Assembly (NCBI GenBank): GCA_964492185.1
Contig: CAZBJH010000002.1
Location: forward strand, 1 to 64,000
Direction: 5' to 3'
DNA from: JAFGSZ01 sp964492185
GTDB taxonomy: Bacteria; Bacteroidota; Bacteroidia; Bacteroidales; UBA10428
DNA length: 64,000 nucleotides
The position numbers were made by a program, and so were the translations under genes. Below, piece after piece: positions 50,551-59,589 of this stretch (position 1 is its first letter; every line of letters starts with the position of its first letter). Below the pieces are notes generated by a model, which was given only the letters and a program-made list of their open reading frames with translations, ran no database searches and was not told the origin of the DNA.

Positions 50551-51564
50551 TTATTTTTTATTATTTCGGATGATACTTATGATTAACAGGGCCAGGTAAG
50601 CAAAGAAAAAAGCTGCCAGCGTGGATGAAAATACAATAAATGATTTTTTCGGGGATGTTTTGCGTTCAGCCGGGTAAGCATAATCCACCACGTACTTGTG
50701 AGGCAGATTTTGTTCTGCTTCAACCCTGGCTTCAACATATTTCGCCTTCAGTTCACTAAGGTGCTCTTTCTCATATTGTAAAAAGTCACGTATAGATACA
50801 TAAGCACCCCCGTATTGTGCTAACAACTTCAGCTGTTTTTCCAGTATGGGTATGGCCCTCCTGTTATCCTCGGCAATCGCGGTCGCGTACGCGTCATTCA
50901 TCACTTCCGACTGGGATTCATACTCATATATTCCCAATGAACGTAAAACATTCAGGGAATCCTCAAGGCCGCGGATCTGCCGGTCAAGATCATAATATTC
51001 CCTTTCCACGGTTCGTAAAGCCAGCATAGCCCTGTCGCGCTGAATGGCATTCATCGTCGAATCGATCAACATAGCAATATCATTTGCAATATTTGCAGCA
51101 ATAACCGGGTCTTTGTCAAGCACATTAACCTCGATCGACATGTATTTTGTTCGCTTTGCATTGATAAGTTTTTTATACTTATTCTGTAATGTAGTATAGC
51201 GAAACTTTTGATCAGGTTCGATCTCATAATGATCCATCAGGTTGTACTTTTCAATTATCCGGTTCCGGATCTGATCCGACCCGAGCACCTGAAGTAATTG
51301 TTCCGCCTGTTCTTCCTCACCGAATGCAAGCAAGGCCTGGCTACCGGCATACTGGTCGGAAAGCAGAGCTTTCGACACCGATGTACTTGGCGCGGGGAAA
51401 AGCACCACGGTTGATTTAAATAATTCGGTGATCTGAAACGATACAATAATTGACACAATCGCGGCAACTGCCGAAATAATGATCAATGGTATCCGTTTTT
51501 CCCATGCAAAGGTTATCAGGTCAACAGATGAAAATTTGAAATCTTTCTTTTTTTCCTCAGCCAT
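50551..51564 (-). CDS. Wzz/chain-length determinant family protein
   Basis: Polysaccharide co-polymerase-like protein of 337 residues with one helix near each end (about 29-50 and 312-333) and a long periplasmic coiled-coil between them. The C-terminal PAERKTSPKKSFIVFSS is the typical Pro-rich second membrane entry. Its neighbour is an O-antigen ligase/polymerase, with which it likely sets glycan length. It follows tyrS by 6 bp on the same strand. Confidence 0.85.
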   Translation of the reverse strand: MAEEKKKDFKFSSVDLITFAWEKRIPLIIISAVAAIVSIIVSFQITELFKSTVVLFPAPSTSVSKALLSDQYAGSQALLAFGEEEQAEQLLQVLGSDQIRNRIIEKYNLMDHYEIEPDQKFRYTTLQNKYKKLINAKRTKYMSIEVNVLDKDPVIAANIANDIAMLIDSTMNAIQRDRAMLALRTVEREYYDLDRQIRGLEDSLNVLRSLGIYEYESQSEVMNDAYATAIAEDNRRAIPILEKQLKLLAQYGGAYVSIRDFLQYEKEHLSELKAKYVEARVEAEQNLPHKYVVDYAYPAERKTSPKKSFIVFSSTLAAFFFAYLALLIISIIRNNKK

Positions 51565-51570
51565 CTCTAA

Positions 51571-52848
51571 TTATTTTACTTTAATAATATAATAATTTTT
51601 CTTGCCTTTTTGTACCAAAATGTATTTGTTGTTCAATAAATCCTTTTCAGAGATCTTATCTTCAAAATCAGTTATCTTCTTTTTATTAATGCTTAATCCC
51701 CCGCCTTTTATCAGACGCTTTAGTTCACCTTTTGACTGAAATACCCGGGCATGGTCGACCAGCATATCAGTTACACTTACCTGCTGATGTAATACGCCGG
51801 ACAATACCTCATATTGTGGCACACCATCAAAAACAGACAAAAAAGTATTTTCATTAAGCTTCTTTAATGATTCGGTCGTACCACTTCCAAAAAGGATCCG
51901 GGAAGCTTCAACTGCTTCTTCCACATCACAAGGTGAGTGGATCATTGCAGTGACCTCTTCTGCCAGCCGCTTTTGCAATATTCTTATATGCGGTGCTTTC
52001 CGGTGCTCAGCTATCAGCCCTTCAATTTCATTTTTTTCAAGAAAAGTGAATAATTTTATATAGCTTTCTGCATCAATATCAGGAACATTCAGCCAGTACT
52101 GGTACATTTCATAGGGTGAAGTCCGTTCCGGATCAAGCCAGATATTACCACTTTCTGATTTGCCGAACTTACGCCCGTCCGAACGTGTTATTAACGGGGC
52201 CGTGAGTGCATACGCTTCCCCATTCATTTTTCTTCTTATGAATTCCGTGCCGGTAACAATATTTCCCCACTGATCCGATCCGCCCATTTGAAGCTTGCAA
52301 TTTTTGTTTTTATATAACCAGAAAAAATCATACCCCTGTATCAATTGGTATGAAAATTCGGTAAAGGACAAACCTGTGTTAACGCGTTTCTTAACCGATT
52401 CTTTGGCCATCATATAATTAATAGTCAGGTACTTACCCGCTTCACGCAAGAAAGTCAGCACACCCATATCCTTAAACCAGTCGTAGTTGTTCACTATCTC
52501 CGCCGAATTTTCCCCGCAATTAAAATCGAGAAATTTTTCAAGTTGTTTTTTCTGACGCGAAAGATTATGCTGTAATATTTCCTCGCTTAGAAAACTTCTC
52601 TCTTCCACTTTTCCCGAAGGATCGCCAATCATACCGGTAGCCCCGCCCACAAGTGCAATAGGTTTATGCCCTGCCCTTTGTAAATGCACGAGCATAGTGA
52701 TAGGTACAAGGTTTCCTATATGTAATGAATCAGCAGTAGGGTCAAATCCAACATATCCGGTTGTCATTTCTTTCTCCAATTGATCCGCTGTTCCCGGCGT
52801 CATATCATGGATCAGTCCGCGCCATGTCAATTCTTCTATCAGATTCAT
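51571..52848 (-). CDS. tyrS: tyrosyl-tRNA synthetase
   Basis: Class I synthetase of 425 residues. The HIGH motif appears as LHIGN (residues 42-46), the KMSKS motif as KFGKS in RKFGKSESGN, and YQLIQGYDFFWL and GGSDQWGNI are tyrosine/adenylate-site segments. A C-terminal S4 RNA-binding domain (KRLIKGGGLSINKKKI) is complete. It heads a minus-strand unit continuing into the Wzz-like and O-antigen genes. Confidence 0.95.
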   Translation of the reverse strand: MNLIEELTWRGLIHDMTPGTADQLEKEMTTGYVGFDPTADSLHIGNLVPITMLVHLQRAGHKPIALVGGATGMIGDPSGKVEERSFLSEEILQHNLSRQKKQLEKFLDFNCGENSAEIVNNYDWFKDMGVLTFLREAGKYLTINYMMAKESVKKRVNTGLSFTEFSYQLIQGYDFFWLYKNKNCKLQMGGSDQWGNIVTGTEFIRRKMNGEAYALTAPLITRSDGRKFGKSESGNIWLDPERTSPYEMYQYWLNVPDIDAESYIKLFTFLEKNEIEGLIAEHRKAPHIRILQKRLAEEVTAMIHSPCDVEEAVEASRILFGSGTTESLKKLNENTFLSVFDGVPQYEVLSGVLHQQVSVTDMLVDHARVFQSKGELKRLIKGGGLSINKKKITDFEDKISEKDLLNNKYILVQKGKKNYYIIKVK

Positions 52849-52863
52849 AGAAAAAAATTTTCA

Positions 52864-52871
52864 CAAAGATA
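52864..52871 (-). promoter_or_regulatory. -7 promoter box of tyrS
   Basis: On the minus strand it reads TATCTTTG, a perfect TAnnTTTG, 15 bp before the tyrS ATG, which predicts a very short leader. Confidence 0.55.
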
Positions 52872-52935
52872 ATATTTGAACTGTATAAAGTATAAAAAAT
52901 TACATTAACCTGTATTATTCATGTTTATGATTTGT

Positions 52936-53013
52936 GACAGATGCACTACGCACAAAACAGAACCTGTATTGGCCTGCAATGAACCCTAAGCCCGGCAAAG
53001 CCAATAATGCAGG
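52936..53013 (+). repeat. dispersed repeat family C copy
   Basis: GACAGATGCACTACGC, a middle part, then AGCCCGGCAAAGCCAATAATGCAG. It lies between tyrS and the CvpA-like gene. Confidence 0.6.
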
Positions 53014-53046
53014 ATAAGTGACTGTCTTTAATATTCATTTACCGGA

Positions 53047-53610
53047 TTATTCCCGCGATAAAATGCTTCTCTGTTCCTCCAGGGCAATGATCTCAGTTGA
53101 CGGGTTTTCCTTATCCGGTTCAAAAATATAATCAAAATGCAGATAAGGAAACAATGCAGGTGCAAGATTTGAAAGAGGTTTATACAGGTATGACTTTTCA
53201 ATCTGCTGATGCGGAAGAAAAGACAATCGTCGGTCTATAGTGTTTAGAATAACCAGTATAATACTTATTATGAATGCCGTTTTAATCAGAGCAAACAATA
53301 CACCGGCAATTCGGTTTACAAAGCCCAGGGCAACTGCTTTAACCAGTTTGTCAAGCAGACGGGCGAATAAATGAACAGCAACAACGATCACAACAAAGGT
53401 GATGGCAAAGGATATCACCGGGAGATACTGCGAGGTAAAATCAAATTTTTGTATTAATAAACGGGCAGTGACATCCGAAAATCTAATCGCACCAAAAATC
53501 CCCAGTAAAAGGGCGGCAAGTGATGCCGCATGAATGATAAAACCCTTTGAAAATCCCCTGTAAGCTGCCCAGAGTAATATAGCAGCAAGTATAATATCAA
53601 TATAGTTCAT
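53047..53610 (-). CDS. CvpA family membrane protein
   Basis: Inner-membrane protein of 187 residues with four hydrophobic helices and a soluble C-terminus. The opening YIDIILAAILLWAAYRGFSKGFI fits the CvpA/colicin V production family, and FVNRIAGVLFALIKTAFIIS is its conserved later segment. In other bacteria CvpA supports envelope stability and bile tolerance. Confidence 0.85.
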   Translation of the reverse strand: MNYIDIILAAILLWAAYRGFSKGFIIHAASLAALLLGIFGAIRFSDVTARLLIQKFDFTSQYLPVISFAITFVVIVVAVHLFARLLDKLVKAVALGFVNRIAGVLFALIKTAFIISIILVILNTIDRRLSFLPHQQIEKSYLYKPLSNLAPALFPYLHFDYIFEPDKENPSTEIIALEEQRSILSRE

Positions 53611-53712
53611 GAAAACTTTTTGACTTCAATCCCCTAAAATAGATAAAAAGAAGAAATTAAAGCAAGGAATGGTAAAAAACAGTCATTACAACCACTATTT
53701 TTACTTTTTGGT

Positions 53713-53743
53713 TTTGATTCCAATATGATTTTCAATATTTTTG
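53713..53743 (+). promoter_or_regulatory. complete -33/-7 promoter of tRNA-Arg
   Basis: TTTG (53713-53716) and TATTTTTG (53736-53743) are separated by 19 bp, the consensus spacing for the Bacteroidota main sigma factor. The predicted start site is about 7 bp before the tRNA's 5' end. Confidence 0.8.
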
Positions 53744-53757
53744 TGCACTTAAAAAAA

Positions 53758-53829
53758 GGCCTCATAGTTCAAGGGATAGAACGGAAGTTTCCTAAACTTC
53801 AGATTCAGGTTCGAGTCCTGGTGAGGCTA
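53758..53829 (+). tRNA. tRNA-Arg (anticodon CCU)
   Basis: A 72-nt cloverleaf. The acceptor stem GGCCTCA/TGAGGCT has one G-U pair at the end, the D stem is GTTC/GAAC, the anticodon stem is GAAGT/ACTTC around loop TTCCTAA with anticodon CCT, and the T arm is TCAGG-TTCGAGT-CCTGG. The discriminator is A and the CCA end is not encoded. It reads AGG codons. Confidence 0.95.
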
Positions 53830-53832
53830 CTG

Positions 53833-53862
53833 AAACCCTCTGTTTATCATCAGGGGGTTTTT
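53833..53862 (+). terminator. intrinsic terminator of tRNA-Arg
   Basis: A 10-bp stem (AAACCCTCTG with CAGGGGGTTT, one U-G pair) and an 8-nt loop, followed by a T-run, 3 bp downstream of the tRNA. Confidence 0.85.
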
Positions 53863-53872
53863 GTATTTAGAA

Positions 53873-53947
53873 TCTGCTGAAAAAGTCTGTAGTGCATCAG
53901 ATAAAAGGTACCGAAAGCTAATGCTTTAGCCCGGCAAAGTAAATTAT
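53873..53947 (+). repeat. dispersed repeat family C copy
   Basis: Contains the 27-base stretch that is the inverse of 14871-14897, then AGCCCGGCAAAGTAAATTATTCAG. It runs up to the 3' end of the minus-strand glycosyltransferase gene. Confidence 0.6.
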
Positions 53948-54931
53948 TCAGATTAGGTTGTTTATTTCGCCTGCAATTACATTTTCATCCAGGTCGTTCA
54001 TACAGCGGAAATGCTTTTTAGGGCATTCTTTATAACCGATTTTTGAACAGGGCCGGCAGGATAAATCCTTTATTTCAAAGATCCTGGAATCAGGGTGGGC
54101 CATATACGGACTCATGCCAAACTCCGGTATCGTGTTCCCCCATACGGAGATTATCTTCATTTTGAAGGCCGCGGCAATATGCATAAGACCGGTATCATTG
54201 GTAATAACAAGCTTTGACTGCCTGAGGACGGAAACCGACTGGTTAATTGTATACCTGCCGCAAAGATTAACCGTATTTGCCTGCGCAGCATTGATTATTT
54301 TATTTGCTATTTCATTGTCGTTCCTGTCTCCCAGAAGGGCTACCGGTAATTTTACCGCATTACAGATATTAATGATCTTCTCAGCCGGAAGTTTCTTGGT
54401 ATTATGTTTCGCACCGATAACAAAAGCAATGAATCCTTTCTGCAAACCCGGCGGTAATTGCTCCTCATGAATTATCTCATCTTCCGGTATAAAATAATCA
54501 AGGCCCTTACCATCGTTTTTCACATCAAATACAGATAATGTATCCATATACCTGTCAACAATATGCCTGTCCGGCAACCTGTTGATCCTGAAATTAACAA
54601 TAAGCCATTTTTCAATATTGATCTTATTGATGGAAAAAGACATTACCCTCAGCCTGTTCTTCACGATAAGTGTCCTTAGATTTCTATGCAGGTCGATAAT
54701 ATAATCAAAACCTTCCTCCCTCAATTTCTTTATGGTATCATTCAGACTGTTTTCCAGAATATGTATCTTATCAATATAAGGATTTGCTTTAATGACCGGG
54801 AAATACTGTTTCTTGGTCAGGTAATGTATTTCTGCATTCTTTACCTGCTTTTTCAGCCCGCGGATCACAGGAGTTGTCAATACAATGTCACCTATTGAAC
54901 TAAACCTTATAATAAGATATTTAACCTTCAT
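53948..54931 (-). CDS. glycosyltransferase family 9 (heptosyltransferase-like)
   Basis: GT-B glycosyltransferase of 327 residues from ATG 54931; a TTG at 54952 would add seven residues. KYLIIRFSSIGDIVLTTPVIRGL is the family N-terminus, and VITNDTGLMHIAAAFKMKIISVWG is the conserved donor-binding segment. The C-terminal cysteines (CRPCSKIGYKECPKKHFRCM) are a feature of many Bacteroidota members. It likely adds a heptose or similar sugar to the LPS core. Confidence 0.88.
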   Translation of the reverse strand: MKVKYLIIRFSSIGDIVLTTPVIRGLKKQVKNAEIHYLTKKQYFPVIKANPYIDKIHILENSLNDTIKKLREEGFDYIIDLHRNLRTLIVKNRLRVMSFSINKINIEKWLIVNFRINRLPDRHIVDRYMDTLSVFDVKNDGKGLDYFIPEDEIIHEEQLPPGLQKGFIAFVIGAKHNTKKLPAEKIINICNAVKLPVALLGDRNDNEIANKIINAAQANTVNLCGRYTINQSVSVLRQSKLVITNDTGLMHIAAAFKMKIISVWGNTIPEFGMSPYMAHPDSRIFEIKDLSCRPCSKIGYKECPKKHFRCMNDLDENVIAGEINNLI

Positions 54932-54982
54932 GGATAATTTTAAGGAAGTCAAAAATAATAAAAATTAACTGTATGGCCGGCT

Positions 54983-55729
54983 TCACCTGATCTTATTGAA
55001 AAACCTCATTAACTCCATCCAATATTCGTTATTCAAACTGTTTTCCTCCCACAGTGCTTTTGCTCCATGAAAACCTTTACCATCATAAGGTCTGTATATA
55101 GTCTTTTGTTTTTCCGGTATTACTTCAAGCATGGTTTGAATATACTCGTATTCCATTTTAGAAGAAGAAACAAACAGTGGCTTGTCAAATCCGCCCAATT
55201 CATCCCTTACTATAGTTCCCGGACGAAAAAATTCTCCCGGACTAAAGGCAATAACGGCTTTAACCTGATCATTACCTTTGGCCTCCATGAGGCAAAGAGA
55301 AGCGGAAAATGAACTGCCGAAAAGAACAACCTGCAGATCCGAATACTTTTTGATATACCTGAGTGCAGCCCGTATATCCTTTCCTGCATCAATAAACTGA
55401 TGAGAAAAATTGCCGTTCGCAGCCCGGCGGACTGTTTCGTTCTTCACATAATTTATGTTATCACCCACCCGAAGATCAACAGCAAGACAGTTATAATCAA
55501 ATTTCATCAGTTTGCGGGCAATCTCACGGTACTCACCCCTGCTGTAACCTGCCTGGTGAAAAAGAAGAATAAAAGGAAAGGCATAATCCCTAATATAGAG
55601 ATCAGCTGTTATTTTAAGGCTGTCTTCCGCGTAAAAAGATACCTTTTTCTGTGCCCGGGTTTCTATGAAAAAAAGCATGCAGGCAAAAACAATAACAATG
55701 ATCTTTATATTCGATCTCTGTGAAAACAA
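54983..55729 (-). CDS. secreted alpha/beta hydrolase fold protein
   Basis: Protein of 248 residues with a signal peptide (about residues 1-26, ending ETRAQ) from a TTG start that directly follows the atpC stop. The dienelactone-hydrolase-like core has the nucleophile elbow GSSFSAS and a late His in GFHGAK. The usual Asp of the triad, expected after the SSSKMEYEY strand, is not obvious; a Glu may replace it. Its substrate is unknown. Confidence 0.72.
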   Translation of the reverse strand: MFSQRSNIKIIVIVFACMLFFIETRAQKKVSFYAEDSLKITADLYIRDYAFPFILLFHQAGYSRGEYREIARKLMKFDYNCLAVDLRVGDNINYVKNETVRRAANGNFSHQFIDAGKDIRAALRYIKKYSDLQVVLFGSSFSASLCLMEAKGNDQVKAVIAFSPGEFFRPGTIVRDELGGFDKPLFVSSSKMEYEYIQTMLEVIPEKQKTIYRPYDGKGFHGAKALWEENSLNNEYWMELMRFFNKIR

Positions 55730-55972
55730 TTATGCAGTATCTGCTAAAACGATAATAGTATTATTATGAACCTCAATCATACCACCCTTTATATCAACGG
55801 CCGATGTTTTATTATGTTTGTCCACGATCCTTACTGCCCCCTCTTCAAGTGTGGAAACAATGGGTGCATGATTCTTCAATATCGCAAAGGAACCCTTACT
55901 TCCGGGGACCTGCACAAGGGTAACCTCCCCTTTATAAAGTACCTTGTCCGGTGTGATGATCTCTAATCTCAA
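55730..55972 (-). CDS. atpC: ATP synthase F1 epsilon subunit
   Basis: Subunit of 80 residues from a TTG start, corresponding to the N-terminal beta-sandwich only (MRLEIITPDKVLYKGEV, GSFAILKNHAPIV). The C-terminal helical hairpin of the longer E. coli protein is absent, as usual in this phylum, so the inhibitory helices are missing. It follows atpD by 20 bp. Confidence 0.92.
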   Translation of the reverse strand: MRLEIITPDKVLYKGEVTLVQVPGSKGSFAILKNHAPIVSTLEEGAVRIVDKHNKTSAVDIKGGMIEVHNNTIIVLADTA

Positions 55973-55992
55973 AATAAACTACCTCCTGTTAG

Positions 55993-57504
55993 TTATTCTT
56001 TTGATTCGGAAAGTAATCTCTCACCTTTTTCAATGGCATCCTCAATTGTACCTACCAGGTTAAAGGCCGCTTCGGGATACTTATCCACCTCACCATCCAT
56101 AATCATATTGAACCCCTTGATGGTATCCTCTATGTTAACTATTACACCTGACAGTCCTGTAAACTGTTCGGCGACATGGAAAGGTTGTGACAGGAATCGC
56201 TGAACCCGCCTTGCGCGGTGAACAATAAGCTTATCCTGCTCCGACAGTTCGTCCATTCCTAAAATAGCAATAATATCCTGTAATTCTTTATACCGCTGAA
56301 GCAATTCCTGTACCCTTTGTGCTGTGTCATAATGCTTTTGGCCCACGACTTCGGGGGTGAGTATTCTCGATGTGGAATCAAGCGGGTCAACCGCTGGATA
56401 TATACCCAGCTCTGAGATCTTACGGCTAAGAACGGTTGTGGCATCAAGATGCGAAAAAGTAGTCGCCGGGGCAGGGTCGGTAAGGTCATCAGCAGGCACA
56501 TAAATGGCCTGAACCGAAGTAATAGAACCTTTGGTTGTTGATGTTATTCTCTCCTGCATCAGTCCCATCTCAGTTGCCAGGGTTGGCTGGTAACCAACAG
56601 CAGAAGGCATTCTTCCGAGCAAAGCAGAAACTTCTGATCCTGCCTGTGTAAACCGGAAAATGTTGTCTACAAAAAACAGTATATCACGCCCGCCGCTCTT
56701 TTCATCACCATCACGAAATGATTCCGCGACAGTAAGGCCCGATAAAGCCACTGTAGCCCTGGCGCCGGGAGGCTCGTTCATCTGACCGAACACCAGGGTT
56801 GCCTGTGATTCCTTCAGGGCTTCATGATCGATCTTTGTAATGTCCCAGCTTCCTTCCTCCATACTTTTCTGAAATTCTTTTCCGTATTTTATAACACCCG
56901 ATTCGATCATTTCACGCAAAAGGTCATTCCCTTCCCGTGTTCGTTCACCAACACCGGCAAAAACAGACAAACCAGAATATTTTTTGGCAATATTGTTTAT
57001 CAGTTCCATTATTATCACCGTCTTTCCCACACCGGCACCTCCGAATAAACCGATCTTCCCTCCTTTGGAGTATGGTTCAAGCAGATCAATTACCTTTATT
57101 CCTGTAAAGAGCACCTCTGTTTCAGTTGAAAGTTTATCAAATTTCGGCGGTTCATTATGGATCTCATATCCTCCTTTCATATCCAGCGGGCCAATTCCAT
57201 CAATAGGTTTACCGATCACGTTAAGCAGCCGTCCCTTGATCTGATCCCCTGAAGGCATCCTGATAGCACTTCCTGTTGATACCACTTTCATGCCTCTCCG
57301 GAGTCCGTCTGTTGAATCCATTGCAATAGTCCTCACCGTATGCTCACCGATATGTTGCTGGCATTCAATGATCAACTTTTCCCCGTCTTCCCGTTCAATT
57401 TCAAGAGCATCATTTATATTCGGGAGTTCATCCCCTGATGATTCGAAACTAACATCAACAACAGGCCCTATCACCTGGATGATTTTACCAATATTTTCAG
57501 CCAT
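55993..57504 (-). CDS. atpD: ATP synthase F1 beta subunit
   Basis: Catalytic subunit of 503 residues. The P-loop GGAGVGKTVIIMEL, GERTREGNDL, the Walker B stretch ILFFVDNIFRFTQAGSEVSALLGR split here as ILFFVDNIFRF then TQAGSEVSALLG, and ALSGLTVAESFRD are present. It forms a two-gene unit with atpC on the minus strand, apart from the F0 genes at 62.6 kb. Confidence 0.97.
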   Translation of the reverse strand: MAENIGKIIQVIGPVVDVSFESSGDELPNINDALEIEREDGEKLIIECQQHIGEHTVRTIAMDSTDGLRRGMKVVSTGSAIRMPSGDQIKGRLLNVIGKPIDGIGPLDMKGGYEIHNEPPKFDKLSTETEVLFTGIKVIDLLEPYSKGGKIGLFGGAGVGKTVIIMELINNIAKKYSGLSVFAGVGERTREGNDLLREMIESGVIKYGKEFQKSMEEGSWDITKIDHEALKESQATLVFGQMNEPPGARATVALSGLTVAESFRDGDEKSGGRDILFFVDNIFRFTQAGSEVSALLGRMPSAVGYQPTLATEMGLMQERITSTTKGSITSVQAIYVPADDLTDPAPATTFSHLDATTVLSRKISELGIYPAVDPLDSTSRILTPEVVGQKHYDTAQRVQELLQRYKELQDIIAILGMDELSEQDKLIVHRARRVQRFLSQPFHVAEQFTGLSGVIVNIEDTIKGFNMIMDGEVDKYPEAAFNLVGTIEDAIEKGERLLSESKE

Positions 57505-57532
57505 ATATTTTAATTCTTTTACACAAAGTTTA

Positions 57533-57540
57533 CAAAAATA
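57533..57540 (-). promoter_or_regulatory. -7 promoter box of atpDC
   Basis: On the minus strand TATTTTTG lies 28 bp before the atpD ATG. A matching -33 box is not evident. Confidence 0.5.
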
Positions 57541-57578
57541 CGTTGAATCTTTATATATAGTTTCTTTTTTTATTATTT

Positions 57579-57609
57579 AGAGTCTGTCAATAAACTCGTA
57601 GTGTTTGTT
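57579..57609 (-). repeat. remnant of MITE-like family B (31 bp)
   Basis: The minus strand reads AACAAACACTACGAGTTTATT then GACAGACTCT, the 3' end of the family B element. The rest is missing. Confidence 0.75.
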
Positions 57610-57695
57610 ATTCTATTGGCTTTCAACACATCAAATAATTATCATTTATTTTTGTGAATAATACAGGTTACATCTGAAGTTTTCAAAATAAATTT

Positions 57696-57703
57696 TAAAT
57701 TTG
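57696..57703 (+). promoter_or_regulatory. -7 promoter box of the beta-barrel protein gene
   Basis: TAAATTTG fits TAnnTTTG, 43 bp before the ATG at 57747. Confidence 0.45.
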
Positions 57704-57746
57704 TCGCTAAATATGTTTAACTCTGCTTTAATTAAAAAATTACCCT

Positions 57747-58319
57747 ATGAAAAAAAGAATTGCAACATTCCTGACATGTGGCCTGCTGACAGCAGCACTG
57801 GTGTTTATCCCCTTCAAAGTCAAAGCCCAGGAATTTGATCTCGGGGATAAAGTACTTAACTTTGGCATTGGCATTGGCTCAACCTGGGGCCTTTCCGGTT
57901 CAACAACTCTTCCTCCCCTTTCGGTTTCATTCGATTACGCGTTACGTGATGATATAGGTCCGGGAATACTGGGTGTTGGAGGTATTATCGGTTATGAATC
58001 CCATAAATGGACAGCAACCTGGAGTGGCGGGGAATACGGCTGGAAACAATCACGCTTATTAATCGCGGCAATGGGAACATACCATTATGAGCTTGTTGAA
58101 AATCTTGATACCTACGCCGGGATAATCCTTGGATTTCGTTCAAATAGCTATAAAGAAATAGGAGACTACCCGTATTGGGATTACTCCTCCACGTCTTCAG
58201 GTATAGACGGGGGATTCTTTGTAGGAGGAAAATATTTCTTTTCCGATAACCTGGGTGCTTTCGCCGAATTTGGATATCATATGGCATGGCTGACACTGGG
58301 CATCAGTCTGAGAATGTAA
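57747..58319 (+). CDS. outer-membrane beta-barrel protein
   Basis: Protein of 190 residues with a signal peptide (ending FKVKAQ) and alternating hydrophobic strands rich in Gly, Tyr and Trp, ending in an aromatic/hydrophobic strand (LTLGISLRM). It fits small OmpW/OprF-like barrels of eight strands. It is monocistronic, with a promoter box before and a hairpin after it. No specific role can be assigned. Confidence 0.75.
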   Translation: MKKRIATFLTCGLLTAALVFIPFKVKAQEFDLGDKVLNFGIGIGSTWGLSGSTTLPPLSVSFDYALRDDIGPGILGVGGIIGYESHKWTATWSGGEYGWKQSRLLIAAMGTYHYELVENLDTYAGIILGFRSNSYKEIGDYPYWDYSSTSSGIDGGFFVGGKYFFSDNLGAFAEFGYHMAWLTLGISLRM

Positions 58320-58340
58320 TTTATAAAAATTTTTATTCAA

Positions 58341-58366
58341 GGCTGTCCGGATAAATCCGGGCAGCC
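58341..58366 (+). terminator. hairpin after the beta-barrel gene
   Basis: An 11-bp stem (GGCTGTCCGGA with TCCGGGCAGCC, one U-G pair) with a TAAA loop, 21 bp after the stop. The T-run is weak. Confidence 0.65.
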
Positions 58367-58475
58367 CGTTATGTTTCATCAAATGGATCAAACAATTCAT
58401 CAACAAGTTAGGGAAGCTGACAAAAGTTGATCAAAATATGTTTTGATTTTTCATAGATTGACGCAATATTTGGAA

Positions 58476-58483
58476 TATTTTTG
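58476..58483 (+). promoter_or_regulatory. -7 promoter box of the response regulator gene
   Basis: TATTTTTG, 20 bp before the ATG at 58504. Confidence 0.5.
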
Positions 58484-58503
58484 TATCGGGAAAAATAATC
58501 TGA

Positions 58504-58896
58504 ATGGAAAAAAAGCTCATATTCTTTATAGATGATGATAAAATGATGTTGAATCTAATGGAGTACACTTTCCAGAGCAGGGACGGCTATGAAGTAAAAT
58601 CCTTCTTTTCCGGAGAAGATTGCATTAGAAATTTATATCATAATCCTGATCTCATTGTCCTTGATTATATCCTTGGTGAAGATGACGAAACCTCCATGTC
58701 AGGCCTGGAAACACTAAAACAGATCAGAAAATCCCGGGCTGATCTTCCGGTAATAATACTCAGCAGGGAAAAAGATGAGGGGCTTATTAATGAATTCATC
58801 AAAGTAGGTGCTAAAAAATATGTAGTGAAAGATGATTATTTTATTGATACCTTGATTACTGCAATTCAAAAGCATTTTACACATAAGCATGTTTAG
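58504..58896 (+). CDS. single-domain response regulator
   Basis: CheY-like receiver of 130 residues without an output domain. The acidic pocket (Asp10-Asp11-Asp12), phosphoacceptor Asp54 in VLDYILG, Ser87 and Lys109 are all present. An insertion after the phosphorylation loop (GEDDETSMSG) is slightly longer than usual. No sensor kinase is adjacent, so its partner is unknown. Confidence 0.88.
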   Translation: MEKKLIFFIDDDKMMLNLMEYTFQSRDGYEVKSFFSGEDCIRNLYHNPDLIVLDYILGEDDETSMSGLETLKQIRKSRADLPVIILSREKDEGLINEFIKVGAKKYVVKDDYFIDTLITAIQKHFTHKHV

Positions 58897-59011
58897 CAGG
58901 ATTTAAATTTAACCTGCATTATTATATACAGGTTAATACAATAATCCTGTTTGCTTCATATTTTTTCCTTCATAATACAAATTTTTCTTTTTTTTATAAG
59001 AATAATTATAA

Positions 59012-59019
59012 TACTTTTG
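59012..59019 (+). promoter_or_regulatory. -7 promoter box of the DUF177-rpmF-plsX-fabH operon
   Basis: TACTTTTG, 22 bp before the TTG start of the DUF177 gene. Confidence 0.5.
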
Positions 59020-59041
59020 CACCACCAAAAATTAATCGTAA

Positions 59042-59578
59042 TTGAATTTTGGGAATCAATATATTATCCCCTTCAATGGGTTAAAGTCAGGGAAACATCA
59101 ATTTGTTTTTAAGGCAGGAAAAAAATTCATGGATGATCACCCTGCACTTGAAGCAGATAATGGTAATATTACCGTGCAGGTAACGTTGATCAAGAAACCG
59201 GACCTGCTCGAATTACATTTTTCACTTAGTGGCGAGATCACGGTGAAATGCGACAGGTGCCTTGATTATTTCGACCTGCCCATACGCTTTGATGATGTTT
59301 TGTATGTGAAATTCGGCGAAGGATCATCAATCGATGCAGAAAATATTATTGTTCTTCACCCGAACGAACATGAAATTGACGTCAGGCAATATATTTACGA
59401 ATGCATCAGTTTAAGCATTCCGTATAAAAAAGTTCATCCGCCGGATGACAGGGGAAACCCGACATGTAATATATCTATGCTTAAAAAACTTGATGAATTG
59501 CAGTCATATGAACATGAAGACGATAGCACTGATCCCCGGTGGGACAAACTGAAAGAACTAAAATTAAACAGAAATTAA
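59042..59578 (+). CDS. DUF177 (YceD) family protein
   Basis: Protein of 178 residues from a TTG start. The VKCDRCLDYFDLPI motif with its two cysteines is the family signature. YceD-like proteins stand upstream of rpmF in most bacteria, and a role in 23S rRNA or ribosome assembly has been proposed. The gene precedes rpmF by 11 bp. Confidence 0.9.
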   Translation: MNFGNQYIIPFNGLKSGKHQFVFKAGKKFMDDHPALEADNGNITVQVTLIKKPDLLELHFSLSGEITVKCDRCLDYFDLPIRFDDVLYVKFGEGSSIDAENIIVLHPNEHEIDVRQYIYECISLSIPYKKVHPPDDRGNPTCNISMLKKLDELQSYEHEDDSTDPRWDKLKELKLNRN

Positions 59579-59589
59579 TACATTGAAAA

